DNA of 45,864 bases from a bacterium. Its GTDB lineage: Bacteria; Myxococcota_A; UBA9160; SZUA-336. Shown here one piece after another: positions 32,822 to 41,725 of this stretch; positions within the stretch are counted from its first letter, which is position 1; the number at the start of each line of letters is the position of its first letter. The stretch spans positions 1 to 45,864 of the forward strand of contig JAAELY010000083.1 in NCBI GenBank assembly GCA_024226335.1, given 5' to 3'. The notes below the pieces were generated by a model, which was given only the letters and a program-made list of their open reading frames with translations, was not told where the DNA came from and did not search any database. Made by a program: the position numbers and the translations under genes.

Positions 32822-34571
32822 AGTCCTGTCGGCTGGGCTCGGCCTGGTCTCCGCGAGCCTCGTCGCGCTCATCGCGCTCGCGTTCGGGCTGATGTTCGTT
32901 TTCTTTTCCGCTTCGGCGGCTCTGGTCTTCGGGCAGTTCCTGGGCTTTGCGCACCGACCGATCGTCGCGCTGTGTGCGGGCCTGCTCGCCGTTGTGCTGG
33001 TGTGGGTCGTGTCGCTGGCTGCGGGTCTCGAGCCCGTCTGGGCGCTCCCGACAATCCAGGCGTTCTGGGTGACGGTTTTCTACGGGTTGGTGTGCTGGAG
33101 GCGGGCCCATCGCTTCGTCTTGATTACTTTCGGCGTCCTGTTGCTGATAGGTGCGGGCGCGTTTGCCGTTTCCCTGTTTTCCGCCGACGCGGGCGAAATC
33201 GGTTTCCAGGCCGCCGCCGCTATCCAGGCGCTCCTGGCCGTAGTCGCAATCGGGCTGTGGCCGTTGATCGTCGCCGGAATGGTCACGCACTGGCGCGAGC
33301 GCCCGGTCGAATGGTTCCTTTCGCTGCGCTACCTGGTCGCCCGACGCCGCCAGGCATTCATTTCCGTCATCAGCGTGATCTGTGTAGTCGGGGTGGCACT
33401 CGGTGTGGCGGTGATCACGGTCGTACTCTCGGTGATGAACGGGTTCTCGCATATGTGGGAATCGAAGATCATCGGCGCGCGAGCGCACTTCTCCGTCATG
33501 TCGCGACTCGGCGAGTTTGCCGACTACGGCCCGATCCGCGACGAAGTCGTGAAACTGCCGGGCGTACTCGGTGCGACACCCTACGTCGCAACCGAGGCGA
33601 TACTGCGCGGGGACTCCGGCCAGATCCAGGCGGTCTACCTGAAAGGGATCGATCCATCCACTGTCGCCGACGTCACTCAGCTCGTACAGGATATGCGCCT
33701 CGGTTCGCTCGACGACATGGCGCCCGTACCTGGAGCCGAAGGTCTCGACGCTCTGCACGGTGTGATCATCGGCGGCGAACTCGCAGACCGTTTCTTTCTG
33801 CGCATCGGCGATCCGCTCGTGCTGATCTCTCCACTCGGCGGCAAACCCACGCCGCTGGGTCCGGCCCCCCGACTGGAGCGCTTCAGGATTGCTGGTGTGT
33901 TCCGTTCGAATTTCTTCCAGTTCGACGAAAGCTATGTCTACTCGAGCCTGGCCGCGGTGCAGGATTTCATGCGCCTGGAGAACGTGGTGAGTGGAATAGA
34001 GGTGCGCACGGATGATGCGTATCGCTCACTCGAAGTCGCCCGGGCCTCTGAAGCGTTACTGGGCCAGCTGTTCGTCGCGCGAGACTGGAAGACTTTCTAT
34101 CCGGGCTTCTTTCAAGCACTCAAACACGAGCGCGTGATGATGTTCGTGCTTCTCAGTTTCATCATGGTGGTGGCCGGTTTCATCATCATCGCCACGTTGA
34201 TGATGATGATCATGGAGAAGTCCCGCGATATCGCGATCCTCAAGACGATGGGTTGCCCGGATGACGGCATACTGCGGGTCTTCGCGATCCAGGGCTTTTT
34301 GATCGGAATCGCCGGGTTGGCCGTGGGGCTGGGCATGGGTCTTGTGATCACGTTCAATCTCGACGCGATCCAGTACGGAGTGGAACGCTTGATCGGCGTC
34401 GACGTTCTGCCGGCAAATGTGTATCAGCTTCAATCGTTGCCCTACCTGATCCAGGGGGAGCAACTCGCCTACATCGCCTTGATTGCCATGGTGCTTTCTA
34501 CAGGCGCGACACTGTTCCCATCGTGGCAAGCCGCCAAGCTCGATCCCGCCGAGGCGCTGCGATATGAGTGA
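32814..34571 (+). CDS. LolC/LolE-type lipoprotein-releasing ABC permease with extra N-terminal membrane domain
   Basis: Works with LolD to release lipoproteins from the inner membrane to LolA. The conserved core begins at residue 165 (VEWFLSLRYLVARRRQAF, then a helix and VLSVMNGF). It continues with the periplasmic MacB-like domain and three C-terminal helices (the KSRDIAILKTMG block and LFPSWQAAKLDPAEALRYE end). Usual LolC/E proteins are about 400 aa and start at that core. This one is 585 aa because residues 1-164 add about five membrane helices. A single permease gene beside lolD suggests a homodimer (LolF-like arrangement), by inference. It overlaps lysS by 8 nt and lolD by 8 nt. Confidence 0.88.
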   Translation: MIEVLSAGLGLVSASLVALIALAFGLMFVFFSASAALVFGQFLGFAHRPIVALCAGLLAVVLVWVVSLAAGLEPVWALPTIQAFWVTVFYGLVCWRRAHRFVLITFGVLLLIGAGAFAVSLFSADAGEIGFQAAAAIQALLAVVAIGLWPLIVAGMVTHWRERPVEWFLSLRYLVARRRQAFISVISVICVVGVALGVAVITVVLSVMNGFSHMWESKIIGARAHFSVMSRLGEFADYGPIRDEVVKLPGVLGATPYVATEAILRGDSGQIQAVYLKGIDPSTVADVTQLVQDMRLGSLDDMAPVPGAEGLDALHGVIIGGELADRFFLRIGDPLVLISPLGGKPTPLGPAPRLERFRIAGVFRSNFFQFDESYVYSSLAAVQDFMRLENVVSGIEVRTDDAYRSLEVARASEALLGQLFVARDWKTFYPGFFQALKHERVMMFVLLSFIMVVAGFIIIATLMMMIMEKSRDIAILKTMGCPDDGILRVFAIQGFLIGIAGLAVGLGMGLVITFNLDAIQYGVERLIGVDVLPANVYQLQSLPYLIQGEQLAYIALIAMVLSTGATLFPSWQAAKLDPAEALRYE

Positions 34572-35235
34572 GCTGCGCGCCGAGAACGTGATCAAACGTT
34601 TTTCGCTGGGCGCGGAGACACTCGAGATCCTGGGCAAGGTGAACTTCGCCGTTGGAGCCGGAGAGTCGGTTGCGATTCTCGGTGTGTCCGGTGCCGGAAA
34701 GTCGACGCTACTGCACATCCTGGGTGGCCTGGAACGTCCAACCGAAGGCCGAGTGCTCTACGACGAGCGCGATATCTACTCGATGGATTCGCCGGAACTG
34801 GCGCGCTTTCGCAACGAGTGCCTCGGTTTCGTGTTTCAGTTCCACCATCTGCTCCCCGAGTTCGATGCGCTCGAGAACGTCATGATGCCGTGCCTGCTCG
34901 CAGGCTGGCCGCGCAAGAAGGCCCGCGCACGCGCAGAGGAGTTGCTCGATTCCGTGGGGCTCGCAGATCGGCGCAAGCACAGTCCTGGGAAGCTCTCCGG
35001 TGGCGAACGCCAGCGGGTCGCGATCGCTCGCGCGCTCGTGATGGCGCCGCCGGTCGTGCTGGCCGACGAGCCGACCGGCAATCTGGATGCAGGTACGGCG
35101 GATGAAGTCGTCGACGGTTTCCTGCGTCTGAACGCTCAGGTAGGGACGGCACTGGTGCTCGTAACCCACAACGAGAAACTCGCGAATCGGCTGGACAAGA
35201 AGTGCTACCTGGTGGAGGGACGCCTGGAGTCGTAG
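34564..35235 (+). CDS. lolD: lipoprotein-releasing system ATP-binding protein LolD
   Basis: ABC ATPase driving lipoprotein release. The 223-aa protein has Walker A GVSGAGKST (about 39-47), a Q-loop (FVFQFHHLLPEF), the signature LSGGERQRV and Walker B VVLADEPTGNLD. The FQFHHLLPEF segment is typical of LolD. The ATG at 34564 overlaps the permease stop by 8 nt, showing tight coupling. Confidence 0.95.
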   Translation: MSELRAENVIKRFSLGAETLEILGKVNFAVGAGESVAILGVSGAGKSTLLHILGGLERPTEGRVLYDERDIYSMDSPELARFRNECLGFVFQFHHLLPEFDALENVMMPCLLAGWPRKKARARAEELLDSVGLADRRKHSPGKLSGGERQRVAIARALVMAPPVVLADEPTGNLDAGTADEVVDGFLRLNAQVGTALVLVTHNEKLANRLDKKCYLVEGRLES

Positions 35236-35332
35236 TGAGTGCACGGCAGTACCCCGCTGTACAGTCTCCCGGCTTTTCCGCTACCGGCCGCTTCCTGGCC
35301 GGAGGTCTGGTGGATGTGGGTCCGGAGGTGGA

Positions 35333-35361
35333 TTGCCGCCCCGGCATCGGGTTCGTACACT
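35333..35361 (+). promoter_or_regulatory. putative promoter upstream of bamA
   Basis: TTGCCG (35333-35338), a 17-nt spacer and TACACT (35356-35361) lie in the 201-nt lolD-bamA gap, which also holds short inverted repeats but no gene. Both hexamers match consensus at 4/6. The start would be near 35368, leaving a 69-nt leader before the bamA GTG. Confidence 0.4.
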
Positions 35362-35436
35362 CCCGGCCCCTCCATGCGATTGCTCCAACTGTCCGGAAAC
35401 TCCCGGAATTCTCGCGGCCGTGAAGGAGGGCCCGCT

Positions 35437-38061
35437 GTGATCAAGCGAAACCGCCCAGGGCGGGCCGCCCGGCTCGCACCGCTGGTCGCCCTTTTTCTAG
35501 GGGGGGCACTCTTCGGGCCCACGACGGCTGGCGCCCAGTTTCCCGACCTGGCGGGGAATAATCCTGCCACTGCGCCTGGAATCCCCGTCGTAGGCGTCGA
35601 GATCCAGGGCAATCGGCGCATCGAAGCGGACGCGATTCTCGCCGTTCTGGGGACTCGTCCAGATACCGTTCTGAGTCGCTCGGTGATCGCGGCCGACGTT
35701 CGCGAGATCTACAAGCTGGGTTTCTTCCGGAACGTCACCGTTGTGAGCAAGGACGCGCCGGGTGGACAGATCATCAGCTTCGTCGTCGAAGAGAATCCCG
35801 TCATTCGCCGGGTGACGGTCACCGGCAACTCGTCGATGGGCGCAGAGGAGGTCACGGATGTACTGACCCTGACCGTGGGTTCGACCGTCGACCGGCCCTT
35901 GATCGTCGAGAACCAGGAACGCGTCAAGGCCCTGTATCAGGCGAAGGGCTACTACCTGGCCGAGGTCAGCCACGAAATCGAACCGCTCGCCGACGGCGCG
36001 GCTGGAATCAACTTCTCGATCGTCGAAGGCGAGAAGCTCTGGTTGCGCAACGTGGTTTTCCGGGGCGCCGAGAAACTGGACCCCGACGATCTGGCGAATG
36101 TCATTCAGACCAAACCCTGGCGTTGGACCTCGTATATGACGCAGTACTGGGACAATTCCGGACTGTACGCGGAGCCAATCTTCTACCAGGACCTCGATAG
36201 CATAAACCGCCTCTACATGGACGAAGGCTTCATTCGCGTGAAGGTTGGCGAGCCCGAGGTGTCGATCACGGAAGACGGGATCGACGTTATCGTGGACATC
36301 AGTGAGGGGGCACAGTTTTCTGTCGGCCAGGTCGACGTGATCGGCGACGAGAGCATGGATCGGGAGCAACTCCTGGGCATGGTCGGGTTGACTCCGGGCA
36401 GTATTTTCAGTCGCGGCGTTCTGTCGGACGATGTCGAACGCGTAAAGGGTTTCTACGCGGACCGGGGTTTCTTCGATGCGGACGTCCTTCCTCGTACCCG
36501 GGTCGACGATGAGGCACTCAAGGTCGATTGCGCGTTCGAGGTCGAGAAGAAGGATCTGTACTTCGTCGATCGTATCGAAGTGCACGGCAACACCCGTACG
36601 CGCGATCCCGTGGTTCGTCGCGAAATGTCGATTGCAGAAGGCGAGCTCTTTTCCGCCGCCGCAGTCAAGCGCAGCAGGGCACGAGTTCGTCGTCTGGGAT
36701 TCTTCGAAGAAGTGGGGATTGAGGCCAAACGTCTCGCCAAACCGAACCGGGTGGCCCTCGGCGTCGAAGTGGTCGAACGCCCGACCGGCAGCTTCAGCTT
36801 CGGCGCTGGTGTGGGTTCGACCGACGGCTTCGTCCTGAATGCGGCGATTCGCCAGGACAATCTATTCGGGACCGGACGCGCATTGACGACCAATGCCGAT
36901 CTCGGATCGAATAACTCTCGCTTTTTCTTGCGCTTCGTCGAGCCCTATATCTTTGGGACGGCCGCCTCGTTTTCCGGCACGCTCTCGCAGACCGAGCGCG
37001 AGTTCCTCGACTTTCGCGAGCAGATCCGGGGCCTGAACTTCAATACCAGCTATCCACTCGACGAGAGCCAGACCGTGTTCGGAAGCGGCTACTCGTTTAC
37101 CGGACGCGAGGTCGAGGGCGTCGATCAGTTCCAGGCGTCGTCCCTCTTGCAACGCGAGGAATTCCAGGGTGACTCGACGACGTCGATGATCACGTTCTCG
37201 CTTCGCCGCGACACGCGCGACGATATCCGCTTTCCCAAGGACGGACAGGTGTCGGCCGTGGCGATGGAATACGCGGGTATTGGAGGCCTGAATCAGTTCC
37301 TGCGCCTGGAAGCGCGCACGACCTGGTTCCTGCCGTTGCGGAACAGGCTGTTCTCCGACTCCACCTTCATCATCAACAGTCGCATCGGCTGGGCGATCCC
37401 GCTCAACGACCTCAGTGATTTCGACCTGCCTCAATGCACCGGCACCGGCCCCAACGACTGCCAGACCTGGCTCGCCGGTTCTTCTGGTGTGCACCGGCCT
37501 CTGGAGACGATCGATCGGGATCTCAAACTACCATTGACAGAGCGCTATTTCCTGGGCGGTCTCGGATCATTTCAGGTGCGCGGTTTCAAGCAGCGTTCGC
37601 TCGGACCGCGACGTACGATCCTCGACCAGATCGGTTTTCCGCCCGATCCCGACGAACGTCTCTACATCCCGTCGGGCTATAACGACAAGACCAGTAAGAC
37701 CCCCACCTGCATCAGTGCCAAGGGTTGCAACGATGCCGACGAGACCGACGTCGACGATTTTGCCGACCTCGATTTGACGGATGTCATCGGCGGAAACAAG
37801 ATGTTTCTCTTGAATCTCGAGCTCCAGTTTCCGATCTCTGAGGATCTCGGTCTGACCGGAATCCTGTTCATGGACATGGGCAATGCGTTTTCGGAAAACG
37901 AGTCCATCAATCCGGCAGATTTGCGCTTTGGTACGGGGGCTGGAGTGCAGTGGTTCAGCCCCTTTGGGCCCATCATGGTTGTGTTGGGGGTACCCCTCGA
38001 CCGCCTCGAGGATGAAAAGTCATCTGTCTTCGAGTTTTCGCTGGGCGGATCACAGTTCTGA
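35437..38061 (+). CDS. bamA: outer membrane protein assembly factor BamA
   Basis: Central subunit of the BAM complex that folds beta-barrel proteins. The 874-aa protein has a signal peptide (residues 1-34, ending AGAQ), five POTRA-like repeats (about 47-460), then a 16-strand barrel starting near GSFSFGAGVGSTDGFVL. The VRGF motif of loop 6 is near residue 714, and the C-terminal beta-signal ends in Phe (LGGSQF). The GTG at 35437 has AGGAGG 7 nt upstream; the open frame further up has no signal peptide. Loop 6 is unusually long and holds two short-spaced Cys pairs (C667/C675 and C758/C764) and an acidic stretch. skp follows after 14 nt. Confidence 0.95.
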   Translation: MIKRNRPGRAARLAPLVALFLGGALFGPTTAGAQFPDLAGNNPATAPGIPVVGVEIQGNRRIEADAILAVLGTRPDTVLSRSVIAADVREIYKLGFFRNVTVVSKDAPGGQIISFVVEENPVIRRVTVTGNSSMGAEEVTDVLTLTVGSTVDRPLIVENQERVKALYQAKGYYLAEVSHEIEPLADGAAGINFSIVEGEKLWLRNVVFRGAEKLDPDDLANVIQTKPWRWTSYMTQYWDNSGLYAEPIFYQDLDSINRLYMDEGFIRVKVGEPEVSITEDGIDVIVDISEGAQFSVGQVDVIGDESMDREQLLGMVGLTPGSIFSRGVLSDDVERVKGFYADRGFFDADVLPRTRVDDEALKVDCAFEVEKKDLYFVDRIEVHGNTRTRDPVVRREMSIAEGELFSAAAVKRSRARVRRLGFFEEVGIEAKRLAKPNRVALGVEVVERPTGSFSFGAGVGSTDGFVLNAAIRQDNLFGTGRALTTNADLGSNNSRFFLRFVEPYIFGTAASFSGTLSQTEREFLDFREQIRGLNFNTSYPLDESQTVFGSGYSFTGREVEGVDQFQASSLLQREEFQGDSTTSMITFSLRRDTRDDIRFPKDGQVSAVAMEYAGIGGLNQFLRLEARTTWFLPLRNRLFSDSTFIINSRIGWAIPLNDLSDFDLPQCTGTGPNDCQTWLAGSSGVHRPLETIDRDLKLPLTERYFLGGLGSFQVRGFKQRSLGPRRTILDQIGFPPDPDERLYIPSGYNDKTSKTPTCISAKGCNDADETDVDDFADLDLTDVIGGNKMFLLNLELQFPISEDLGLTGILFMDMGNAFSENESINPADLRFGTGAGVQWFSPFGPIMVVLGVPLDRLEDEKSSVFEFSLGGSQF

Positions 38062-38075
38062 GCAAAGGAGATCGC

Positions 38076-38600
38076 ATGAGAATTCTCAATTTCCGAACCT
38101 GGGTCCTCCTGGGGACTTTCCTGGGTCTGCTTGCGCCGGTTTCGGACGCAGCCGCCGAGGTGAAGATCGGTTTCGTAGATCAGCAGCGGGCCGTGATGAG
38201 TTCGACGGCAGGCAAGGAAGCTGAGAAGACCCTGACGGGCCTTCAGAAGGCGAAAATGGACGAGGTCAACCCGTTGCGCGAAGAGTGCAAGCGCATGCAG
38301 GAAGAACTCGAAGCCCAGAAGTTCGTGCTGTCCAAGGAAGTCCTGCAGGAGCGGGGGATCGAGTTTCAGCGCTGCACGCGGGACCTCGAGCGCAGCGTAC
38401 AGGCGGCGCAGGACGAACTCTCGATCCAGGAGCGGAAGTACATGGCTCCCCTGATCAAGCAGTTGGAGGAATCGGTCCGTTCGATCGGCAAGAAGAACAA
38501 ATTTGACCTGATCCTCGATCGATCCAGTCCCGGCGTCCTATACTTTCCCGACGCACTCGACATCACCGACCTGGTGATCAAGCAACTCAACGGGGGCTGA
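38076..38600 (+). CDS. skp: OmpH/Skp family periplasmic chaperone
   Basis: Jellyfish-shaped trimeric holdase for unfolded outer-membrane proteins. The 174-aa protein has a signal peptide (to about residue 27, AAA|EVKIGFVD), the start of the body KIGFVDQQRAVMSSTAGKE, a long coiled-coil tentacle region (about 45-125) and a C-terminal strand (FDLILDRSSPGVLYF). A strong AAAGGAG precedes the ATG. Its position after bamA is canonical. Confidence 0.93.
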   Translation: MRILNFRTWVLLGTFLGLLAPVSDAAAEVKIGFVDQQRAVMSSTAGKEAEKTLTGLQKAKMDEVNPLREECKRMQEELEAQKFVLSKEVLQERGIEFQRCTRDLERSVQAAQDELSIQERKYMAPLIKQLEESVRSIGKKNKFDLILDRSSPGVLYFPDALDITDLVIKQLNGG

Positions 38601-38703
38601 GCCCGGTCCGTCGACAGCCAGGTCCGTTTTTTCCGCTGAATGGCGTTTGAGGATCCGGTGATCGGGTTTGCCATTCTGGAAATGGAGGCAAGAGCTGAGC
38701 GGC

Positions 38704-39156
38704 ATGTCGAAGACAGTCCTTACGGCCAAAGAAATCCGGGAACTGCTCCCGCATCGCTACCCGATGCTGATGATCGATCGCGTGGTCGAGATTGGCGACA
38801 AGGATGTGATTGCCGAAAAGCTGATCACGGCGAATGAGCCCTTCTTTCAGGGGCATTTCCCGGATCATCCGATCATGCCCGGTGTGCTGATTCTCGAAGC
38901 TCTGGCACAGACTGCAGGAGTCTGGGCGATCACTCATTCGCCCGAGAACCGGGGTCTGGCAACCGCGCTCGCCGGAATCGACAAGGCGCGCTTCCGGAAA
39001 CCGGTCCAACCCGGGGACGTGCTCCGTCTGCACGCCAACGTCGTCAATTCCCGGGGTCGTCTCCTCAAGGTCGAAGGCGTCGCGCGCGTGGACGGGGAAC
39101 CGGTGGCCGAGGCCGTCATCATGGCCGCGTTCGTCGAATGGTCGGCGCTCTCATGA
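38704..39156 (+). CDS. fabZ: 3-hydroxyacyl-ACP dehydratase FabZ
   Basis: Dehydrates beta-hydroxyacyl-ACP; competes with LpxA for hydroxyacyl-ACP. The 150-aa hot-dog-fold protein has LLPHRYPMLMIDRV, the catalytic H51 in GHFPDHPIMPGV and E65 in LILEALAQ. The ATG at 38704 is preferred; TTG 38668 is in frame. The preceding 103-nt gap holds no lpxD, which normally sits here. Its stop overlaps the lpxA ATG (ATGA). Confidence 0.96.
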   Translation: MSKTVLTAKEIRELLPHRYPMLMIDRVVEIGDKDVIAEKLITANEPFFQGHFPDHPIMPGVLILEALAQTAGVWAITHSPENRGLATALAGIDKARFRKPVQPGDVLRLHANVVNSRGRLLKVEGVARVDGEPVAEAVIMAAFVEWSALS

Positions 39157-39932
39157 GTATCCATCCCACCGCCGTCGTCGATCCGAAGGCCGAAATCGAT
39201 CCCGCCGCAGAAGTCGGTCCTTTTTCGGTCATCGGTCCGAAGGTGCGGCTTGCCGAAGGCGTCGTGGTGCACTCTCACGCAGTGGTCACCGGGCGCACCG
39301 AGGTCGGCGCCGAAACCCAGATTTTCCCCTTTGCCAGCGTCGGTGAGATTCCTCAGGACTTGAAATATGCGGGCGGCGACACGCGCGTCGTGATCGGCGC
39401 TCGCAACACGATTCGCGAACACGTGACGATTCACGCCGGGATCGAGCAGGCCGGTGGCTTGACGACGATCGGAGACGACAACCTGCTTATGGTGGGCGTG
39501 CATGTAGCGCACGACTGTCAGGTAGGCAGTCACACGATCATGGCAAATAACGTGCTTCTGGCCGGACATGTCAGTGTCGGCGACTACGCCTACCTGGCCG
39601 GTGCTTCGGGCGTACAGCAGTTCGTGCGGGTAGGCGAGTCGGCCATGGTTGCCGGTATGTCGGGTTTGATGAACGACGCCGCACCTTTTCTGATCGTGCA
39701 GGGCTACCCGGCGCGGGTCTTCAAGATCAATCGCATCAATATGGAACGCCGTGGCATGAGCAAAGAGCAGATCGAAGGGGCCGAAACGGCTTTTCGAGTG
39801 ATCTTTCGCTCCGGGCTGCGCGCCCACGAAGCCTTTGCCAAGGTCCGCGAGGATCTTCCGGATTCACAGGAGGCCGAGCGCATGGTCGCTTTCCTGGAAA
39901 AGTCGGAGCGCGGCTTCGCGCGCAGGCGGTAG
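39153..39932 (+). CDS. lpxA: UDP-N-acetylglucosamine acyltransferase LpxA
   Basis: First step of lipid A synthesis. The 259-aa left-handed beta-helix protein has hexapeptide repeats, then a C-terminal helical domain. The catalytic His is H120 in VAHDCQVG. Also present are GEIPQDLKY and the GYPARV-NRINMERRG block. By eye, the position matching the acyl-ruler Gly173 of E. coli is also Gly (VAGMSG), which would allow a long acyl chain; this alignment is approximate. It overlaps fabZ and is followed by lpxI. Confidence 0.95.
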   Translation: MSIHPTAVVDPKAEIDPAAEVGPFSVIGPKVRLAEGVVVHSHAVVTGRTEVGAETQIFPFASVGEIPQDLKYAGGDTRVVIGARNTIREHVTIHAGIEQAGGLTTIGDDNLLMVGVHVAHDCQVGSHTIMANNVLLAGHVSVGDYAYLAGASGVQQFVRVGESAMVAGMSGLMNDAAPFLIVQGYPARVFKINRINMERRGMSKEQIEGAETAFRVIFRSGLRAHEAFAKVREDLPDSQEAERMVAFLEKSERGFARRR

Positions 39933-39944
39933 GTCACCGGATTC

Positions 39945-40769
39945 GTGGCTGTCCTAGGACTCATCGCCGGCAGTGGCCCTCTGCCCTTCGAGGTTGCCCG
40001 AGCGGCTCGCGATCAGGCGATGGAGGTCGCGATCGCGGCTATCGAGAACAACACCGATCCCGAAATCGAACGGCTCATCCCGGGGCCGATTTCCTGGTTC
40101 AACGCCGGTCAACTCGGTGCGCTGATCGACTTCTTCAAGACCTCGGGAGTCCGGGAGGTGATCCTGGCGGGCGCCGTTTCGAAGCGACGCATCTTGCAAA
40201 ACCCCAGCCTTCTCAAGCCCGACGAGCGCGCTCTGGGCCTGCTTTCGAAACTGGCCGAACGCGGCGACGATGCGATTCTTCGCGCACTGGCCGGGGAGTT
40301 TGAAAGGGACGGCCTGCAGGTGGTCGACTCGGCGCGTTATCTGGGCGAGCGCATGACGGCAGAAGGTCGCCTGGCGGGACCCGAACCTTCGCCCGAAGTA
40401 CTCGAAGACCTCCAACTGGGCATGAGCGTCATTCGCAGCCTGGGGCCCCTCGATGTGGGGCAAGCCGCGCTGGTCAAGGATCGCGCGGTGCTCGCGGTGG
40501 AAGCCATCGAAGGAACCGACGCGATGGTCCGACGCGGTTCCTCTTTCGGCAAGGGGGCCGTACTCGCAAAGGCTTCCAAGCCCGGCCAGGACATGCGTTT
40601 CGACGTGCCCGTGATCGGTCCGGCGACCATCGAACTCGCGCAGGAGTGCTCGTTGGCGGCGATCGGTCTCGAGGCGCGGCGCACACTCGTGCTCGAGCGC
40701 GAAAAGACACTGGATCTCGCCGATGCCGCCCAGGTCACCGTGATCGGAATGCGGATCGACGCTTCGTGA
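39945..40769 (+). CDS. lpxI: UDP-2,3-diacylglucosamine pyrophosphatase LpxI
   Basis: Hydrolyses UDP-2,3-diacylglucosamine to lipid X in bacteria that lack LpxH. The 274-aa DUF1009-family protein has an N-terminal LGLIAGSGPLPFEVARAA, a DERALGLLSKLAERGDDAIL block, and a C-terminal domain with DVGQAALVK, AVEAIEGTDAMVRR and KPGQDMRFDVPVIGP. The GTG start lies 12 nt after lpxA. Its stop overlaps the next gene's GTG. Confidence 0.95.
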   Translation: MAVLGLIAGSGPLPFEVARAARDQAMEVAIAAIENNTDPEIERLIPGPISWFNAGQLGALIDFFKTSGVREVILAGAVSKRRILQNPSLLKPDERALGLLSKLAERGDDAILRALAGEFERDGLQVVDSARYLGERMTAEGRLAGPEPSPEVLEDLQLGMSVIRSLGPLDVGQAALVKDRAVLAVEAIEGTDAMVRRGSSFGKGAVLAKASKPGQDMRFDVPVIGPATIELAQECSLAAIGLEARRTLVLEREKTLDLADAAQVTVIGMRIDAS

Positions 40770-41725
40770 GCACGCCCCGAATCGCAGTCGTGGGTTCGGG
40801 GCACATGGGATCTTTTCACGCGCAGAAACTCGCGCAACTACAAGACGAAGGAGTCGTCGAGTTCGTGGGGGTATGCGATGCGAACTCAGCGCAGGCGGCC
40901 GAGGTTGCCGCGAAGATCGGCTCCCGCGCGCTCGACAACCTCGACGCGGTGATCGCGGCGGCCGATGCGGCGTGTATTGCGGTGCCGACCACCGAGCACT
41001 TTTCTGTCGCGGGGACTCTGCTCGAGGGCGGACTCGACGTTCTGGTAGAAAAGCCGATCGCGACCACGCTGGACGAGGCGCGACAGTTGATCGAACTGGC
41101 CGGACAGCGCCAGCGCATTCTGCAGGTGGGGCATATCGAGCGATTCTCACGCGCCTTTCGCGCGATCCTGCCCGTTCTGCATCGGCCGCGCTTCATCGAG
41201 GTTCACCGCCTTGGCCCGTATCCGGCGCGAGCCACAGATGTGAGCGTCGTGCTCGATCTGATGATCCACGATCTCGATATCGTCGGCACGTTAGCCGGTG
41301 CCGAGGTCGAGCGCGTCGAGGCTGTGGGGGTGCCGGTACTCTCGACGACCGTCGATATTGCGAACGCGCGCGTCCGTTATGCCAACGGCTGCATCCTCAA
41401 TTTGACTGCAAGTCGGGTTTCGCAGGAGAAGATTCGCAAGCTGCGACTCTTCCAGTCTGACGCCTACGTATCGATCGATTTTGGCACGAGCAAGATCACG
41501 ATCGTGCGCAGGGAAGGGCTGCCCGGTGGTGAGGAGCAGCCCAAGATCAATGTCGAAACGCTCGAACTCGACTCCGGAGATGCTCTGCTCCTGCAGAATC
41601 GCGCCTTCGCAAAGGCCGTGAGCGAGCGCGGGGAGCCCGATGTCACGGGTGAAGACGGTTACCGCGCACTCGCTCTCGCGCTGCGCATCGAAGACAGCAT
41701 TCCGCCTCTCGAGGAACTGACGTGA
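40766..41725 (+). CDS. Gfo/Idh/MocA family oxidoreductase in the lipid A operon (GnnA-like candidate)
   Basis: NAD(P)-dependent sugar oxidoreductase. The 319-aa protein has a Rossmann start (IAVVGSGHMGSFHA), the family EKP motif in LVEKPIATT, QVGHIERFSRAF, and DLMIHDLDIV with the likely catalytic His. It is coupled on both sides to lpxI and lpxB by 4-nt overlaps. GnnA, which with the aminotransferase GnnB makes UDP-GlcNAc3N for amide-rich lipid A, belongs to this family and is found in lpxA-lpxB clusters of Acidithiobacillus and Leptospira. No GnnB is in this window, so GnnA function is only a candidate. Confidence 0.85.
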   Translation: MSTPRIAVVGSGHMGSFHAQKLAQLQDEGVVEFVGVCDANSAQAAEVAAKIGSRALDNLDAVIAAADAACIAVPTTEHFSVAGTLLEGGLDVLVEKPIATTLDEARQLIELAGQRQRILQVGHIERFSRAFRAILPVLHRPRFIEVHRLGPYPARATDVSVVLDLMIHDLDIVGTLAGAEVERVEAVGVPVLSTTVDIANARVRYANGCILNLTASRVSQEKIRKLRLFQSDAYVSIDFGTSKITIVRREGLPGGEEQPKINVETLELDSGDALLLQNRAFAKAVSERGEPDVTGEDGYRALALALRIEDSIPPLEELT

